The position numbers and the translations under genes were made by a program. Shown here piece after piece: positions 7,508-15,456 of a stretch of DNA of 15,543 nt; position 1 is the stretch's first letter, and each line of letters opens with the position of its first letter. The stretch is from Roseovarius sp. (GTDB lineage Bacteria; Pseudomonadota; Alphaproteobacteria; Rhodobacterales; Rhodobacteraceae): assembly GCA_007125415.1 (NCBI GenBank), contig SLDH01000261.1, positions 1 through 15,543 on the forward strand. The letters are read 5' to 3'. The notes under the pieces are model-generated. The model was given only the letters and a program-made list of their open reading frames with translations. It was not told the origin of the DNA and searched no databases.

Positions 7508-8220
7508 CCATGCTTCTGGAGGCGCGCGATGTGGTGTCGGGCTATCTGAACCGGCCGGTGCTGCACGGGGTATCGGCGCAGGTCTCCGAGGGTGAGGTTC
7601 TGGCCGTCATCGGCCCCAATGGCCATGGCAAGACCACCTTTCTGCGCACGCTCTCGGGCTTTCTGGATTTTCGCAGCGGTGAGTTCAGCTTTGCGGGCAA
7701 GCGCCTGGAAGCGGCCAGCGTGCATGCGCGGGTCGAGGCCGGGCTTATCCATGTGCCGCAGGGAGATCAGCTTTTCGCCGACATGTCGGTTCAGGAGAAC
7801 CTGTTGATGGGGGCCTATCTGGTGAGCGACCCCACCCTCATCGCAGAACGGCTCGAGCGTGTGTTCACGCTCTTTCCCCGGCTCAAGGAACGCCGTGCCC
7901 AGATTGCCAGCTCGCTTTCCGGCGGGGAGCGGCGGATGGTCGGAATCGGGCGCGGCCTGATGGGTGATGCGCGGCTCTTGATGCTGGACGAGCCGTCGCT
8001 GGGCTTGGCACCCCTTCTGATCGAGCAGATATACACGGCGCTCGCGGCCCTCAGGCAGGAGGGCTACTCTTTCCTTATGGTCGAGGAGAATCCCAGCCGC
8101 CTGATGTCTTTCGCGGACCGGATCAGCCTGCTGGACGCGGGCCGCATCGTCTGGTCGGGCACCACCGAGGAGGCGCGCCAGTCGAAGGACATCCTCACAA
8201 CCTATCTTGGAGGGCACTGA
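7504..8220 (+). CDS. ABC transporter ATPase, LivF-like
   Basis: A 238-aa ATPase of LivF/UrtE size. Walker A is GPNGHGKTT (Lys43, with His in place of the common Ala/Ser), the signature is a canonical LSGGERR (138-144), and Walker B is LLMLDEPSLGL (Asp162/Glu163). As in other LivF proteins, the H-loop histidine is absent; here the segment reads MVEENPSRL instead of the usual VEQN. It therefore supplies the intact signature that its partner lacks. The start codon overlaps the previous stop (ATGA), and the ribosome binding site of the next gene lies in its last codons. Together with the upstream ATPase it energises import. Confidence 0.94.
   Translation: MTMLLEARDVVSGYLNRPVLHGVSAQVSEGEVLAVIGPNGHGKTTFLRTLSGFLDFRSGEFSFAGKRLEAASVHARVEAGLIHVPQGDQLFADMSVQENLLMGAYLVSDPTLIAERLERVFTLFPRLKERRAQIASSLSGGERRMVGIGRGLMGDARLLMLDEPSLGLAPLLIEQIYTALAALRQEGYSFLMVEENPSRLMSFADRISLLDAGRIVWSGTTEEARQSKDILTTYLGGH
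8209..8214 (+). promoter_or_regulatory. Ribosome binding site of the LivH-like permease gene
   Basis: GGAGGG lies 7 nt before ATG 8222. This fixes the start at 8222 rather than the in-frame TTG at 8207, which lies upstream of it. Confidence 0.7.
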
Positions 8221-8221
8221 A

Positions 8222-9100
8222 ATGGACATTCCGATCCAGATACTGGTCACCGGGCTGACCATGGGCTCGATGTATGCCCTCGCCGCTGTCGGCCTGTCGT
8301 TGATCTTCGGCACGCTGGGCATGTTCAACATGGCCCATGGCATGTTCATGACCGTCGGGGCCTATGTCGTCTTTTCGCTGGCCTCCTCCTTGGGGCTGCC
8401 GATGATCGGCGCGGTGCTGGTGGCCATGCTGACCGGCGCGCTCGTCGGCATCCTGACGCATCTTCTGATCGTGCGCTTCATGCTCACGGGAACCGATTTC
8501 ACCACCAATGTGATCGTGGCCACAGCGGGGCTCGCGATCCTGATGGAAGACGTGACCCTGAAGATGTTCGGCGGCTACCCCTATCAGCAGACGGTCGGGG
8601 TCAGCGGGACCTTCCGTATCGGCGGGGTCGTGGTTTCGCTGCAATCGCTGGTGATCCTCGTGGTCGCGATGGTCTGTATCGGCGCGGTTGCCTGGCTGCT
8701 GCTGAAAACCCGCTTCGGCCGGGCGATCCGCGCCACGGCGATGAATCGCGACGCGGCGCGCCTGATGGGAGTGCGCACGAATACGGTCTTTCTGCAGGTG
8801 ATGGCGCTTGCCGGCGCCCTTGCCGGCGTCGCGGGGCTGATGATCTCCACGGTTGCCACGCTGTCGCCGCAGATGGGGGGCGATCCGTTGTTGAAAGCCT
8901 TCGTGATCTGTGTGGTCGCGGGGCTGGGCAATGTCTGGGGCGCGGGCGTCTGCGCCTTCGGGCTTGCCCTGCTGGAAGCGGCGATCGGCTTTTACTTCGG
9001 TGTGCGCTTCGGCTTTCCGGCGATGCTCATTCTGGTGATCGCGGTGCTTATCTGGCGGCCTCAGGGGCTGTTCGGCAAGGAAAAGGTGGTGCGGCTATGA
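8222..9100 (+). CDS. ABC transporter permease, LivH-like
   Basis: A 292-aa inner-membrane permease of the branched-chain/urea family (LivH/UrtB). It starts ITVTG-like as IPIQILVTGLTMGSMYALAAVGLSLIFG, followed by the typical MFNMAHGMFMTVGAY, and has about eight hydrophobic segments. The cytoplasmic coupling loop is visible as LLLKTRFGRAIRATAMNRDAARLMGV (residues around 160-185). The C-terminus ends with the family-typical LIWRPQGLFGKEKVVRL. The start at 8222 follows the upstream ATPase stop by 1 base. Its TGA overlaps the LivM-like start by 4 bases (ATGA). It forms the channel with the next permease. The family is clear; the substrate is not. Confidence 0.94.
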   Translation: MDIPIQILVTGLTMGSMYALAAVGLSLIFGTLGMFNMAHGMFMTVGAYVVFSLASSLGLPMIGAVLVAMLTGALVGILTHLLIVRFMLTGTDFTTNVIVATAGLAILMEDVTLKMFGGYPYQQTVGVSGTFRIGGVVVSLQSLVILVVAMVCIGAVAWLLLKTRFGRAIRATAMNRDAARLMGVRTNTVFLQVMALAGALAGVAGLMISTVATLSPQMGGDPLLKAFVICVVAGLGNVWGAGVCAFGLALLEAAIGFYFGVRFGFPAMLILVIAVLIWRPQGLFGKEKVVRL

Positions 9101-10119
9101 CCGGTTTGCAACGGCATCTGGGCTTCGGGCTGCTGGTGGTCGTGGGGTTTGCGGCGCTGCCGCTGGTGATCACCGAACGCTATATGCTGGGCGAGATCAT
9201 CGTCTTTTTCATCTGGGCCATGGTGGCCATGAACTGGAACGTCCTGATGGGCCATGCAGGCGTGTTCTCGCTGGCACAATTGTTGTTCTTCGCCTGCGGG
9301 GCCTACGGGGTTGCCATGAGCGTGACGTTCCTCGAGCTCTCCGTGTGGCAGGCGATCCCGCTGGCGGCCACTTTCAGCGCAGGCGCAGCACTGCTGGTAG
9401 GTATGGCCTGCCTGCGGCTGACGGGGGCCTATGTGGCCCTGCTGACATATGCGATTGCGGCCACCGTTCACATCCTGATCATCACCGAAACCGAGTGTTT
9501 CACGCTGATACGCAACAATTGCCAGCAGCTTTTCGGCGGCTCGACCGGGTTTTCGCGCTTTGACGATTTCGGCTTCCGCCCGCTGCTGCGGGGGAACTGG
9601 GTCCTCGGTCATTACTATGTGGTGCTGGCGGCCTTCGCGCTGACGATTGTTGCTGTGGTGGTGATCATCCACGGACGGCTGGGGTTGGCCTTCCGGGCGA
9701 TCCGCGACAATGTGGGTTATGCCAGCAGCCGGGGGATCGACCGCAAGACCTATCAGGTGGCAGCCTTTGCCATCACCGCCTTTCTCACCGGCCTCGCGGG
9801 CGGGGTCTACGCGGCACATTTTCGGTTCGCCGGGCCCAGCCTTTTCGAGTTTTCGACGCTCATGTTCGTGCTCGCCATGGTGGTGGTCGGCGGGCTCGGC
9901 TCGACATGGGGGCCGCTTGTCGGCACAGGGGTCATTCTGATCGTGGTGGAGGTAAGCAAGGAGATGGGCGATGCACGTAACCTGATCCTCGGGCTCGCAT
10001 TGATCCTCTTCGTGATGTTCCTGCCCAAGGGCCTTGCTGATGGCGCCGACAGACTGATGCGAAAGATGACGGGCCGCGCACGGCGCGGCACCGAGGAGAA
10101 ACCGCCGCAAGAAACCTGA
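9097..10119 (+). CDS. ABC transporter permease, LivM-like
   Basis: A 340-aa permease of LivM/UrtC type with about eight to ten hydrophobic segments. The family block NWNVLMGHAGVFSLAQLLFFACGAYGV lies in the first third. The coupling loop GLAFRAIRDNVGYASSRGIDRKTYQVAAFAITAF lies near residues 190-225, then VGGLGSTWGPLVGTGVI. Two cysteines in the ECFTLIRNNCQQLFGG segment (around residues 130-145), in a probably periplasmic loop, could form a disulfide. The basic C-terminal tail (RKMTGRARRGTEEKPP) is cytoplasmic. The gene overlaps the LivH-like gene by 4 bases. It closes the transporter block in the order binding protein, ATPase, ATPase, permease, permease; the common livJ-H-M-G-F order places the permeases first. 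Confidence 0.93.
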   Translation: MTGLQRHLGFGLLVVVGFAALPLVITERYMLGEIIVFFIWAMVAMNWNVLMGHAGVFSLAQLLFFACGAYGVAMSVTFLELSVWQAIPLAATFSAGAALLVGMACLRLTGAYVALLTYAIAATVHILIITETECFTLIRNNCQQLFGGSTGFSRFDDFGFRPLLRGNWVLGHYYVVLAAFALTIVAVVVIIHGRLGLAFRAIRDNVGYASSRGIDRKTYQVAAFAITAFLTGLAGGVYAAHFRFAGPSLFEFSTLMFVLAMVVVGGLGSTWGPLVGTGVILIVVEVSKEMGDARNLILGLALILFVMFLPKGLADGADRLMRKMTGRARRGTEEKPPQET

Positions 10120-10135
10120 CGGACGAAACCGAGGC

Positions 10136-10170
10136 CATGCCGGGAGGTGGGGCATGCCGCCCCCGGGCGC
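10136..10170 (+). promoter_or_regulatory. Hairpins between the transporter and the GMC gene
   Basis: A 6-bp stem CATGCC (10136-10141) / GGCATG (10151-10156) with a 9-nt loop is followed directly by a GC-rich inverted repeat (CGCCCCCGGGCG near 10159-10170). No T-tract follows, so this resembles an mRNA stability or processing element inside the operon rather than a full terminator. Confidence 0.35.
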
Positions 10171-10198
10171 GACCGCTGACCACAGAAAGGAAGCAATC

Positions 10199-11782
10199 AT
10201 GTATGACACGATCATCATCGGCGCAGGATCAGCGGGATGCGTTCTGGCGAACCGGCTGAGCGCGGATGAAAACCGCAAGGTGCTGCTTCTGGAAGCGGGC
10301 GGTGACCAGCCGATCAACTCCAAGGTGCCGTCGGACTGGGTCACGCTCTTCAACACCGATGCGGACTGGGGCTATTACACCACCGCACAGGCCGGATGCC
10401 GGGGGCGGCGCATTTTCTGGCCGCGCGGAAAAATGATGGGCGGCTCGGGCTCGATGAACGCGATGATCTACATTCGTGGCCTGCCCTATGATTTCAACCT
10501 CTGGGAGGAGGAAATGGGCTGCACGGGCTGGGGCTGGGACAGCGTGCTGCCCGATTTCATCGCCTGCGAGCACAATGCGAACCATGGCAACAGCAAGTTG
10601 CATGGCACCGGTGGCCCCCTGCATGTGGAAAGCCCCGGCTACCGCCACCCGCATGAGGAGGCGTGGGTGCAGGCGGGCGTCAACGCAGGCTATGACGAGA
10701 ATGTCGATTTCAATGGTGAAAACCAGGAAGGGTTCGGCTTCTTTCAGTTCACCATCAAGGAGGGGATGCGCTCGGGCACCAACCGCGCCTATCTCATTCC
10801 GGTACAGGACCGGCCGAACCTTGACGTGATCAAACATGTGCTGGTCACCCGGGTGCTCATCGAGAGGGGCCGTGCTGTCGGGGTGGAATATCTGCGCAAC
10901 GGCCAGCCCGAGCAGGTGCGCACCGATGGTGAGGTGATCCTGTCGGCCGGGGCCATCGGCACACCGCAGATCATGATGCTCTCGGGGCTTGGCCCGGCGG
11001 ATGAGTTGAAGGCGGTGGGGGTGGAGCCTTTGGCCAATATCCCCGAAGTGGGCAAGAATCTGCAGGACCATATCAACGTGGCCTTTTCCTATTACACCAG
11101 GGAGCATACCGGCATCGGCGCCTGGGATGATGCGTTCATTGCCGAAAGTTTCAAGGAATGGGAAGAAAGCGGCACCGGCCCGCGCTCGGTGCCCTGGGTC
11201 GCCGCAGGTGCACATGTGCGCTCCCGCCCCGATGTGGAGCCCGACATACAGCTTTATGGCGCGGCCTCCCCGCATCGCGACTATACACGCTTCATGTCCG
11301 TCAAGGCAGGCATGACCATGCATTGCACGCTGCAGCGCCCGCAAAGCCGGGGTGAGATCACGCTATTGTCGCCCGATCCGGTCCGGTATCCGGCGATCGA
11401 TCCGAAATACTTCGTGTCAGACCCCACCGGGCAGGATCTCGCCACGCTGGTCGAGGCGATCCGCATACAGCGGCGCGTCGCCAGCTCGGACCCGCTGGCC
11501 TCGCTGCTCGATGGGGAAATGAGCCCCTCGGTGGAATGTCAGAGCGACGCGGACCTCGAGACCTATGTGCGCTCGCATTGCATGACGCTCTATCATCCGT
11601 CCTCGACCTGCCGCATGGGCAAGGACACGGATGCCGTGGTGGACAGCGACAGCTTTGCCGTAAACGGCGTGGACGGGCTGCATGTGGCCGATGCCTCGGT
11701 CTTTCCGCGCATGATTTCGGGCAATCTGAACGCAACTGTCATCCTCGTGGCCGAGCGCGCCGCCAAGGCGATCGCCGCGTAG
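10199..11782 (+). CDS. GMC-family FAD-dependent oxidoreductase (choline dehydrogenase-like)
   Basis: A 527-aa flavoprotein of normal GMC length that probably oxidises an alcohol group to an aldehyde. The N-terminal dinucleotide-binding motif is IIIGAGSAGCVLANRLS, and LLLEAGG follows. The GMC signature appears as GGSGSMNAMIYIRG; the substrate half ends with the conserved YHPSSTCRMG (putative catalytic His466) and SGNLNATVILVAERAA (Asn511 in the place of the active-site Asn/His). ATG 10199 is chosen because AAAGGAAG (10186-10193) stands before it; the upstream in-frame extension to 10154 lacks a site and lies in a hairpin. No betB or choline-type regulator is near, so a choline substrate is not assumed. 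It lies 79 bp behind the transporter in the same direction. Probable role: oxidising the alcohol (or amino-alcohol) part of the imported compound. Confidence 0.92.
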   Translation: MYDTIIIGAGSAGCVLANRLSADENRKVLLLEAGGDQPINSKVPSDWVTLFNTDADWGYYTTAQAGCRGRRIFWPRGKMMGGSGSMNAMIYIRGLPYDFNLWEEEMGCTGWGWDSVLPDFIACEHNANHGNSKLHGTGGPLHVESPGYRHPHEEAWVQAGVNAGYDENVDFNGENQEGFGFFQFTIKEGMRSGTNRAYLIPVQDRPNLDVIKHVLVTRVLIERGRAVGVEYLRNGQPEQVRTDGEVILSAGAIGTPQIMMLSGLGPADELKAVGVEPLANIPEVGKNLQDHINVAFSYYTREHTGIGAWDDAFIAESFKEWEESGTGPRSVPWVAAGAHVRSRPDVEPDIQLYGAASPHRDYTRFMSVKAGMTMHCTLQRPQSRGEITLLSPDPVRYPAIDPKYFVSDPTGQDLATLVEAIRIQRRVASSDPLASLLDGEMSPSVECQSDADLETYVRSHCMTLYHPSSTCRMGKDTDAVVDSDSFAVNGVDGLHVADASVFPRMISGNLNATVILVAERAAKAIAA

Positions 11783-11841
11783 CACGGGCAAGGCTGATCC
11801 TTGCACCAAAGCGCCCGCAGGAACAGAACGAGGGGCAAAAT

Positions 11842-11873
11842 CGGGAAGACACCTCATTGTTGTTGTCTTCCCG
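11842..11873 (+). terminator. Long stem-loop after the GMC gene, possible terminator
   Basis: A perfect 10-bp stem, CGGGAAGACA (11842-11851) with TGTCTTCCCG (11864-11873) and a 12-nt loop, lies 59 nt after the GMC stop. It is the strongest inverted repeat seen in the window. No T-tract follows (CCGCAC), so it could equally be a 3' end stabiliser or an attenuator in front of the deacetylase gene. Confidence 0.4.
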
Positions 11874-11892
11874 CCCGCACAGAAAATTGAAA

Positions 11893-11909
11893 CTGCCGCC
11901 AGGCGGCAG
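11893..11909. promoter_or_regulatory. 17-bp palindrome before the deacetylase gene
   Basis: CTGCCGCC-A-GGCGGCAG is a perfect palindrome ending 21 bases before the deacetylase ATG and just upstream of its ribosome binding site (GGGAGAG, 11920-11926). It could be an operator or a hairpin controlling translation. Confidence 0.4.
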
Positions 11910-11930
11910 ACACACCACAGGGAGAGACCG

Positions 11931-13058
11931 ATGCAATTTCATTCCGATACCACATGTTCACGCAAGACCGCATGGGTCACATCCGAACTCTACTACTGGC
12001 ATGACACGCAGAACTGGTGCGGTTTTCTGGAGCCGAGCCTCATTCTGCAGCCGGGCGTGCATGTCGAGAATCCCGAGACGAAACGCCGCTTTCACGGGCT
12101 GGTCGAAGCGACCGACCTCGCGCCGCAGCTCATGGCGGTTCGGCCGAAGCCCGTGGGGGATGACATCCTCCGGCTCGTGCATCCCCAAAGCCATATCGAC
12201 CATATCGCCCGTGTCTGCGAGTCAGGCGGTGGCGACAGCGGGCAACTGACACCGGTGGGGCGCGCCAGCCTCGATATCGCGCGGCTTGCCGTGGGTGGTG
12301 TGCTTGCAGGCGTCGACAAGGTGATGACCGGCGAGGCCGACAATGCCTATGTCCTGTGCCGCCCGCCGGGGCATCACGCCGAGCCGGAAATGGCCATGGG
12401 CTTCTGCATTTTTGCCAACGCGGCCATCGGCGTGAAATACGCGCAGCAAACCTATGGGGTGCAGCGTGTCGCCACGATCGACTGGGATGTGCACCACGGC
12501 AATGGCACCGAGAAGATCTTCTATGACGATCCATCGGTGCTGACGATCTCGCTGCATCAGGACAATCTCTTCCCGCCCGATTCCGGCGCGCTGGGCGATC
12601 TGGGCACGGGCGAGGCCAAGGGGCGCAACCTCAACATCCCGCTGCCGCCCGGATCAGGCAGCGGCGCCTATCGGCACGCGTTCGAGGAGCTGGTGATCCC
12701 GGCCCTGAATGCCTTCGAGCCTGAACTGATCTTTGTGCCCAGCGGGTTCGATTCCTGCGCGCTCGATCCGCTGGGCATGCAGATGCTCGCCTCATCCGAT
12801 TACGCATGGATGACGCGCGCCTTGATGGAGGTGGCGAACACTCATGCGCAGGGGCGCATCATCATGACCCATGAAGGCGGGTATTCGGCGATTTACGTGC
12901 CCTATTGCGGGCTGGCGGTGCTTGAGGAAATGTCAGGCGCGTCCGCGCGTCTCGAAGACCCTTTCGATGCCTTCATCGGTGATTACGGCGGGCAGGCCCT
13001 TTCGAATGATCAAAGGGCGCTGGTCGCGAGCGTGAAGGACGCATTCTTCCGGAAATGA
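11931..13058 (+). CDS. Class II histone-deacetylase-like amidohydrolase
   Basis: A 375-aa zinc amidohydrolase of the HDAC/acetylpolyamine amidohydrolase superfamily, closest in my memory to the bacterial HDAH of strain FB188 (369 aa): shared blocks include ETKRRFHGLVEA, RPPGHHAEPEMAMGFCIF, DPSVLTISLHQDN, and GGYSAIYVPYCGLAVLEE. The active site is complete: charge-relay His148/His149 (PPGHHA), zinc ligands Asp186 and His188 (DWDVHHGNGT) and Asp274 (SGFDSCALDP), and the transition-state Tyr318 (HEGGYS). It removes acetyl or other acyl groups from amines such as acetylated polyamines or lysine-like side chains. Ribosome binding site GGGAGAG supports the start. No signal peptide, so cytoplasmic. 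It is the last gene of the run, behind two hairpins. In this setting it would deacylate the imported compound (inference). Not acuC: no acs or acetoin genes are near. Confidence 0.93.
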   Translation: MQFHSDTTCSRKTAWVTSELYYWHDTQNWCGFLEPSLILQPGVHVENPETKRRFHGLVEATDLAPQLMAVRPKPVGDDILRLVHPQSHIDHIARVCESGGGDSGQLTPVGRASLDIARLAVGGVLAGVDKVMTGEADNAYVLCRPPGHHAEPEMAMGFCIFANAAIGVKYAQQTYGVQRVATIDWDVHHGNGTEKIFYDDPSVLTISLHQDNLFPPDSGALGDLGTGEAKGRNLNIPLPPGSGSGAYRHAFEELVIPALNAFEPELIFVPSGFDSCALDPLGMQMLASSDYAWMTRALMEVANTHAQGRIIMTHEGGYSAIYVPYCGLAVLEEMSGASARLEDPFDAFIGDYGGQALSNDQRALVASVKDAFFRK

Positions 13059-13143
13059 TCGCCCCGACAGGCCGAAGCGCCGGTTGATTGACGTCGCCTC
13101 TCATGTGATGTTTCCCGAAAGTCACGCGGGAGGCCGATGATAC

Positions 13144-15456
13144 ATGGTTGCTCTGTTTAGCCGAAGAGCCGTGCTGCTGGGGACGGCGGCGATCGTCGCG
13201 GGGAGCGGCCTTGCGGTTGCGCCCCGCGCAGTCGCAGAAACGCAGCAGCCGCGCCAACGTCGCAATCGCGCGCTGATCGTCGCGGTCAGCGAGTATCCCG
13301 GACTGTTGGACGAAGACTGGCTGGAAGGCCCGAACAATGACGCGCTGCTTGCGCATGATTATCTGACGAACGACGCGCCTGTGCCATTCTCCGCCGGGGA
13401 TGTGACCGTTCTGGCCTCCAGTCTGGACCTTGCGACAGCCGAGCCGACACTGGCCAATATCCGTGGCGCAATGGCGCGACTCGCGGATGAGGCGCAAGCC
13501 GGAGATTTCGTTTACCTGCATTTCGCAGGGCACGGAATCGAGCAACCCGCCCGTTTTCCCGAGCAGGAGGTCGATGGCAAGGATCAGGTATTCCTGCCGC
13601 GCGACGTCACCCCGCTCACGCAAGCGGACGGGCATTGGCCGAACGGATATGTGGACAAGGATATCAAGGCCGATATCGATGCGATCCGGCAGAAGGGTGC
13701 CCGGGTCTGGGCGGTGTTCGATTGTTGCCACTCGGCCACGATCACCCGCGCGCTCGACCTTGTTCCCGAGGGAGAAGTGGCCCGCAAGCTCGATCTGAGG
13801 AAATACGGGATTCCGGACCATATGTGGCGCCAGACAACGACCCGCAGCGCCGGAGGCAATACCGCCGGAATGCGCGCGCGCAGCATGTTCGGTGACGAAA
13901 CTGCCGAGCAAACGAGCGAAGGTCTGGCCCCGATGGTTGCATTCTTTGCCGCGCAGACCATCGAGGTAACACCCGAATTGCCCCTGCCTCGCGGCAGCGA
14001 CTCGCCGGTGCAGATGGGGCTTTTCAGCTTCGCCCTGCTCAGCAAGCTGCGCGAGAACCCGCGCGTCAGCTACCGGCAGCTCGGCCAGGCCATCCACCAT
14101 GCCTATCTTGGCATGAACCGCACCCGCCCCTCGCCCCTGTTCGAGGGCGCGCTGGACGAGCCCGTCTTCGACAGCGGCGATGGCCTGCCTTATGTGCCGC
14201 AATGGCGGATCGCCGGAACGGCTTCGTCCCGGTCGATCGCGGCCGGTCACATGCATCAGCTTGCCCCGGGCACCCGGCTTGCGGTGCTGGCTCAGCCCGG
14301 TGATGATGTCGCGCAGGCGCTTGGTGTCGTGCAGGTTGGCAGCACGACGGCCTTGCGCAGTCAGCTTGCGGCGCTTTCCGAAGACGACACCGATGCCGAT
14401 TTTCCCGCGATCGCGCTGACGGATATCCCCGATAACGCCTATGCGCTGCTGGTCGAACAGGTCGTCTCGTTCGAATTGACCATCGCGCGCCCGCGCTTCG
14501 ACCCGGCCGATGCCGCCGCCGCGGCGCTGGTGACCGAAGCGCTGGAAGCCATCGCATCCGATCCGGCTGCCCCCATCCGCTTGCGGCTGGCCGAGCCGGG
14601 CGCCGATACGGATCTGCGCTTCGATATCCGCTCCGAGGCGCAGGTGGCGGCACTGATGCGCGCGCAGGGCGGCATCACCGAAGCCGATGCGCCGCTCCTC
14701 GAGGAGGCCGACGGCTCCACCACTCCCCGCCTGTGGCTGCTTGACAGCAGCGCTTCGCTGTCGCTGCGCCCGCATGAGCGGCCCTATTCCCGAAACCTCG
14801 AGCCGGAAGACCAGCGCGCGATCCCGCTTTGGATCCGCGACGCGCTGATCACCATCTATCGGGCTACCAACCTGGCCCGGCTGGCCCGGTTCGATGATTT
14901 TGACGCGACCGATCTTTCCGTCGAGGTTACACGATTGCCGGAATTCCTCAGCCCGCTGGAGAGCGGCACGGCAATGGCCATGCACCACCCGAGTGTCGTG
15001 CAGCCCGGCAATACGGTGCATATCCGCGTCGAGAATAACAGCACCTCCCCGGTTGACCTCAACATCGTCTTTGTCGGCAGCGACTATTCGATCTCCATGA
15101 TGCTCCCCGATCCGGTCCGGCTGCGCGCACGTATCGCAGGCGAGGAGAATGCCGTGTTTTCCGAAGAGGTGGTCGAGTTCAACGACAGCACCTTCGGGCG
15201 TGAGCATCTGTTCGTGATCGCCACGGCGGCAGCGCCCCAGGAGAACCCGCTCGACCTGTCCTTCCTGAGCCAGGGCGGCATCCGCGTGGTTCAATCCCGG
15301 GGGGCGGCAAGCTCTGGTTTCGGCGCCATCATCGAAACGATGGCCGGCGCCGCGACGACACGGGGAGGCGATTCCCTTGCCGCCCGCCGCGCTGCCACAC
15401 AGGCCCAGCGCGGGGCGGTCTATGTCTATTCGGTGGACAACGTTCCGATCGCCTGA
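13144..15456 (+). CDS. Exported caspase-family (peptidase C14) protein with DUF4384-like C-terminus
   Basis: A 770-aa protein with a twin-arginine-like signal at residues 6-31 (SRRAVLLGTAAIVAG, cleavage site near AVA at residue 31). A caspase-hemoglobinase fold follows (about 40-330): RALIVAVSEYP, the catalytic His130 in LHFAGHG, and Cys195 in VFDCCHSAT, matching the metacaspase DxCHSG pattern. The protein is therefore predicted to work in the periplasm or outside. The middle (330-600) is unassigned. Residues about 610-720 (HPSVVQPGNTVHIRVENNS, YSISMMLPDPVRL, GREHLFVIATAA) resemble DUF4384, a cell-surface-associated module seen with bacterial caspases. The start has GGGAGG (13128-13133), 10 nt before the ATG. 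An 85-bp gap separates it from the deacetylase gene, so it may be a separate unit. Substrate and role (processing, stress, toxin) are unknown; the family call is firm. Confidence 0.9.
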   Translation: MVALFSRRAVLLGTAAIVAGSGLAVAPRAVAETQQPRQRRNRALIVAVSEYPGLLDEDWLEGPNNDALLAHDYLTNDAPVPFSAGDVTVLASSLDLATAEPTLANIRGAMARLADEAQAGDFVYLHFAGHGIEQPARFPEQEVDGKDQVFLPRDVTPLTQADGHWPNGYVDKDIKADIDAIRQKGARVWAVFDCCHSATITRALDLVPEGEVARKLDLRKYGIPDHMWRQTTTRSAGGNTAGMRARSMFGDETAEQTSEGLAPMVAFFAAQTIEVTPELPLPRGSDSPVQMGLFSFALLSKLRENPRVSYRQLGQAIHHAYLGMNRTRPSPLFEGALDEPVFDSGDGLPYVPQWRIAGTASSRSIAAGHMHQLAPGTRLAVLAQPGDDVAQALGVVQVGSTTALRSQLAALSEDDTDADFPAIALTDIPDNAYALLVEQVVSFELTIARPRFDPADAAAAALVTEALEAIASDPAAPIRLRLAEPGADTDLRFDIRSEAQVAALMRAQGGITEADAPLLEEADGSTTPRLWLLDSSASLSLRPHERPYSRNLEPEDQRAIPLWIRDALITIYRATNLARLARFDDFDATDLSVEVTRLPEFLSPLESGTAMAMHHPSVVQPGNTVHIRVENNSTSPVDLNIVFVGSDYSISMMLPDPVRLRARIAGEENAVFSEEVVEFNDSTFGREHLFVIATAAAPQENPLDLSFLSQGGIRVVQSRGAASSGFGAIIETMAGAATTRGGDSLAARRAATQAQRGAVYVYSVDNVPIA

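Noticed and set aside
10199..11782. betA choline dehydrogenase of a glycine-betaine operon
   Set aside because: Family is right, but no betaine aldehyde dehydrogenase, BetI or choline transporter is in the window, so the name is not assigned.
11931..13058. acuC (acetoin utilisation deacetylase)
   Set aside because: Sequence blocks fit the class II HDAH group better, and no acetyl-CoA synthetase or acetoin genes are nearby.
12973..15294. A 773-codon open frame on the minus strand opposite the caspase gene
   Set aside because: It has no family motif, its residue use (many Arg, Gly, Ala, His) is typical of an antisense shadow in GC-rich DNA, and the plus strand has a clear caspase with signal peptide and ribosome binding site.
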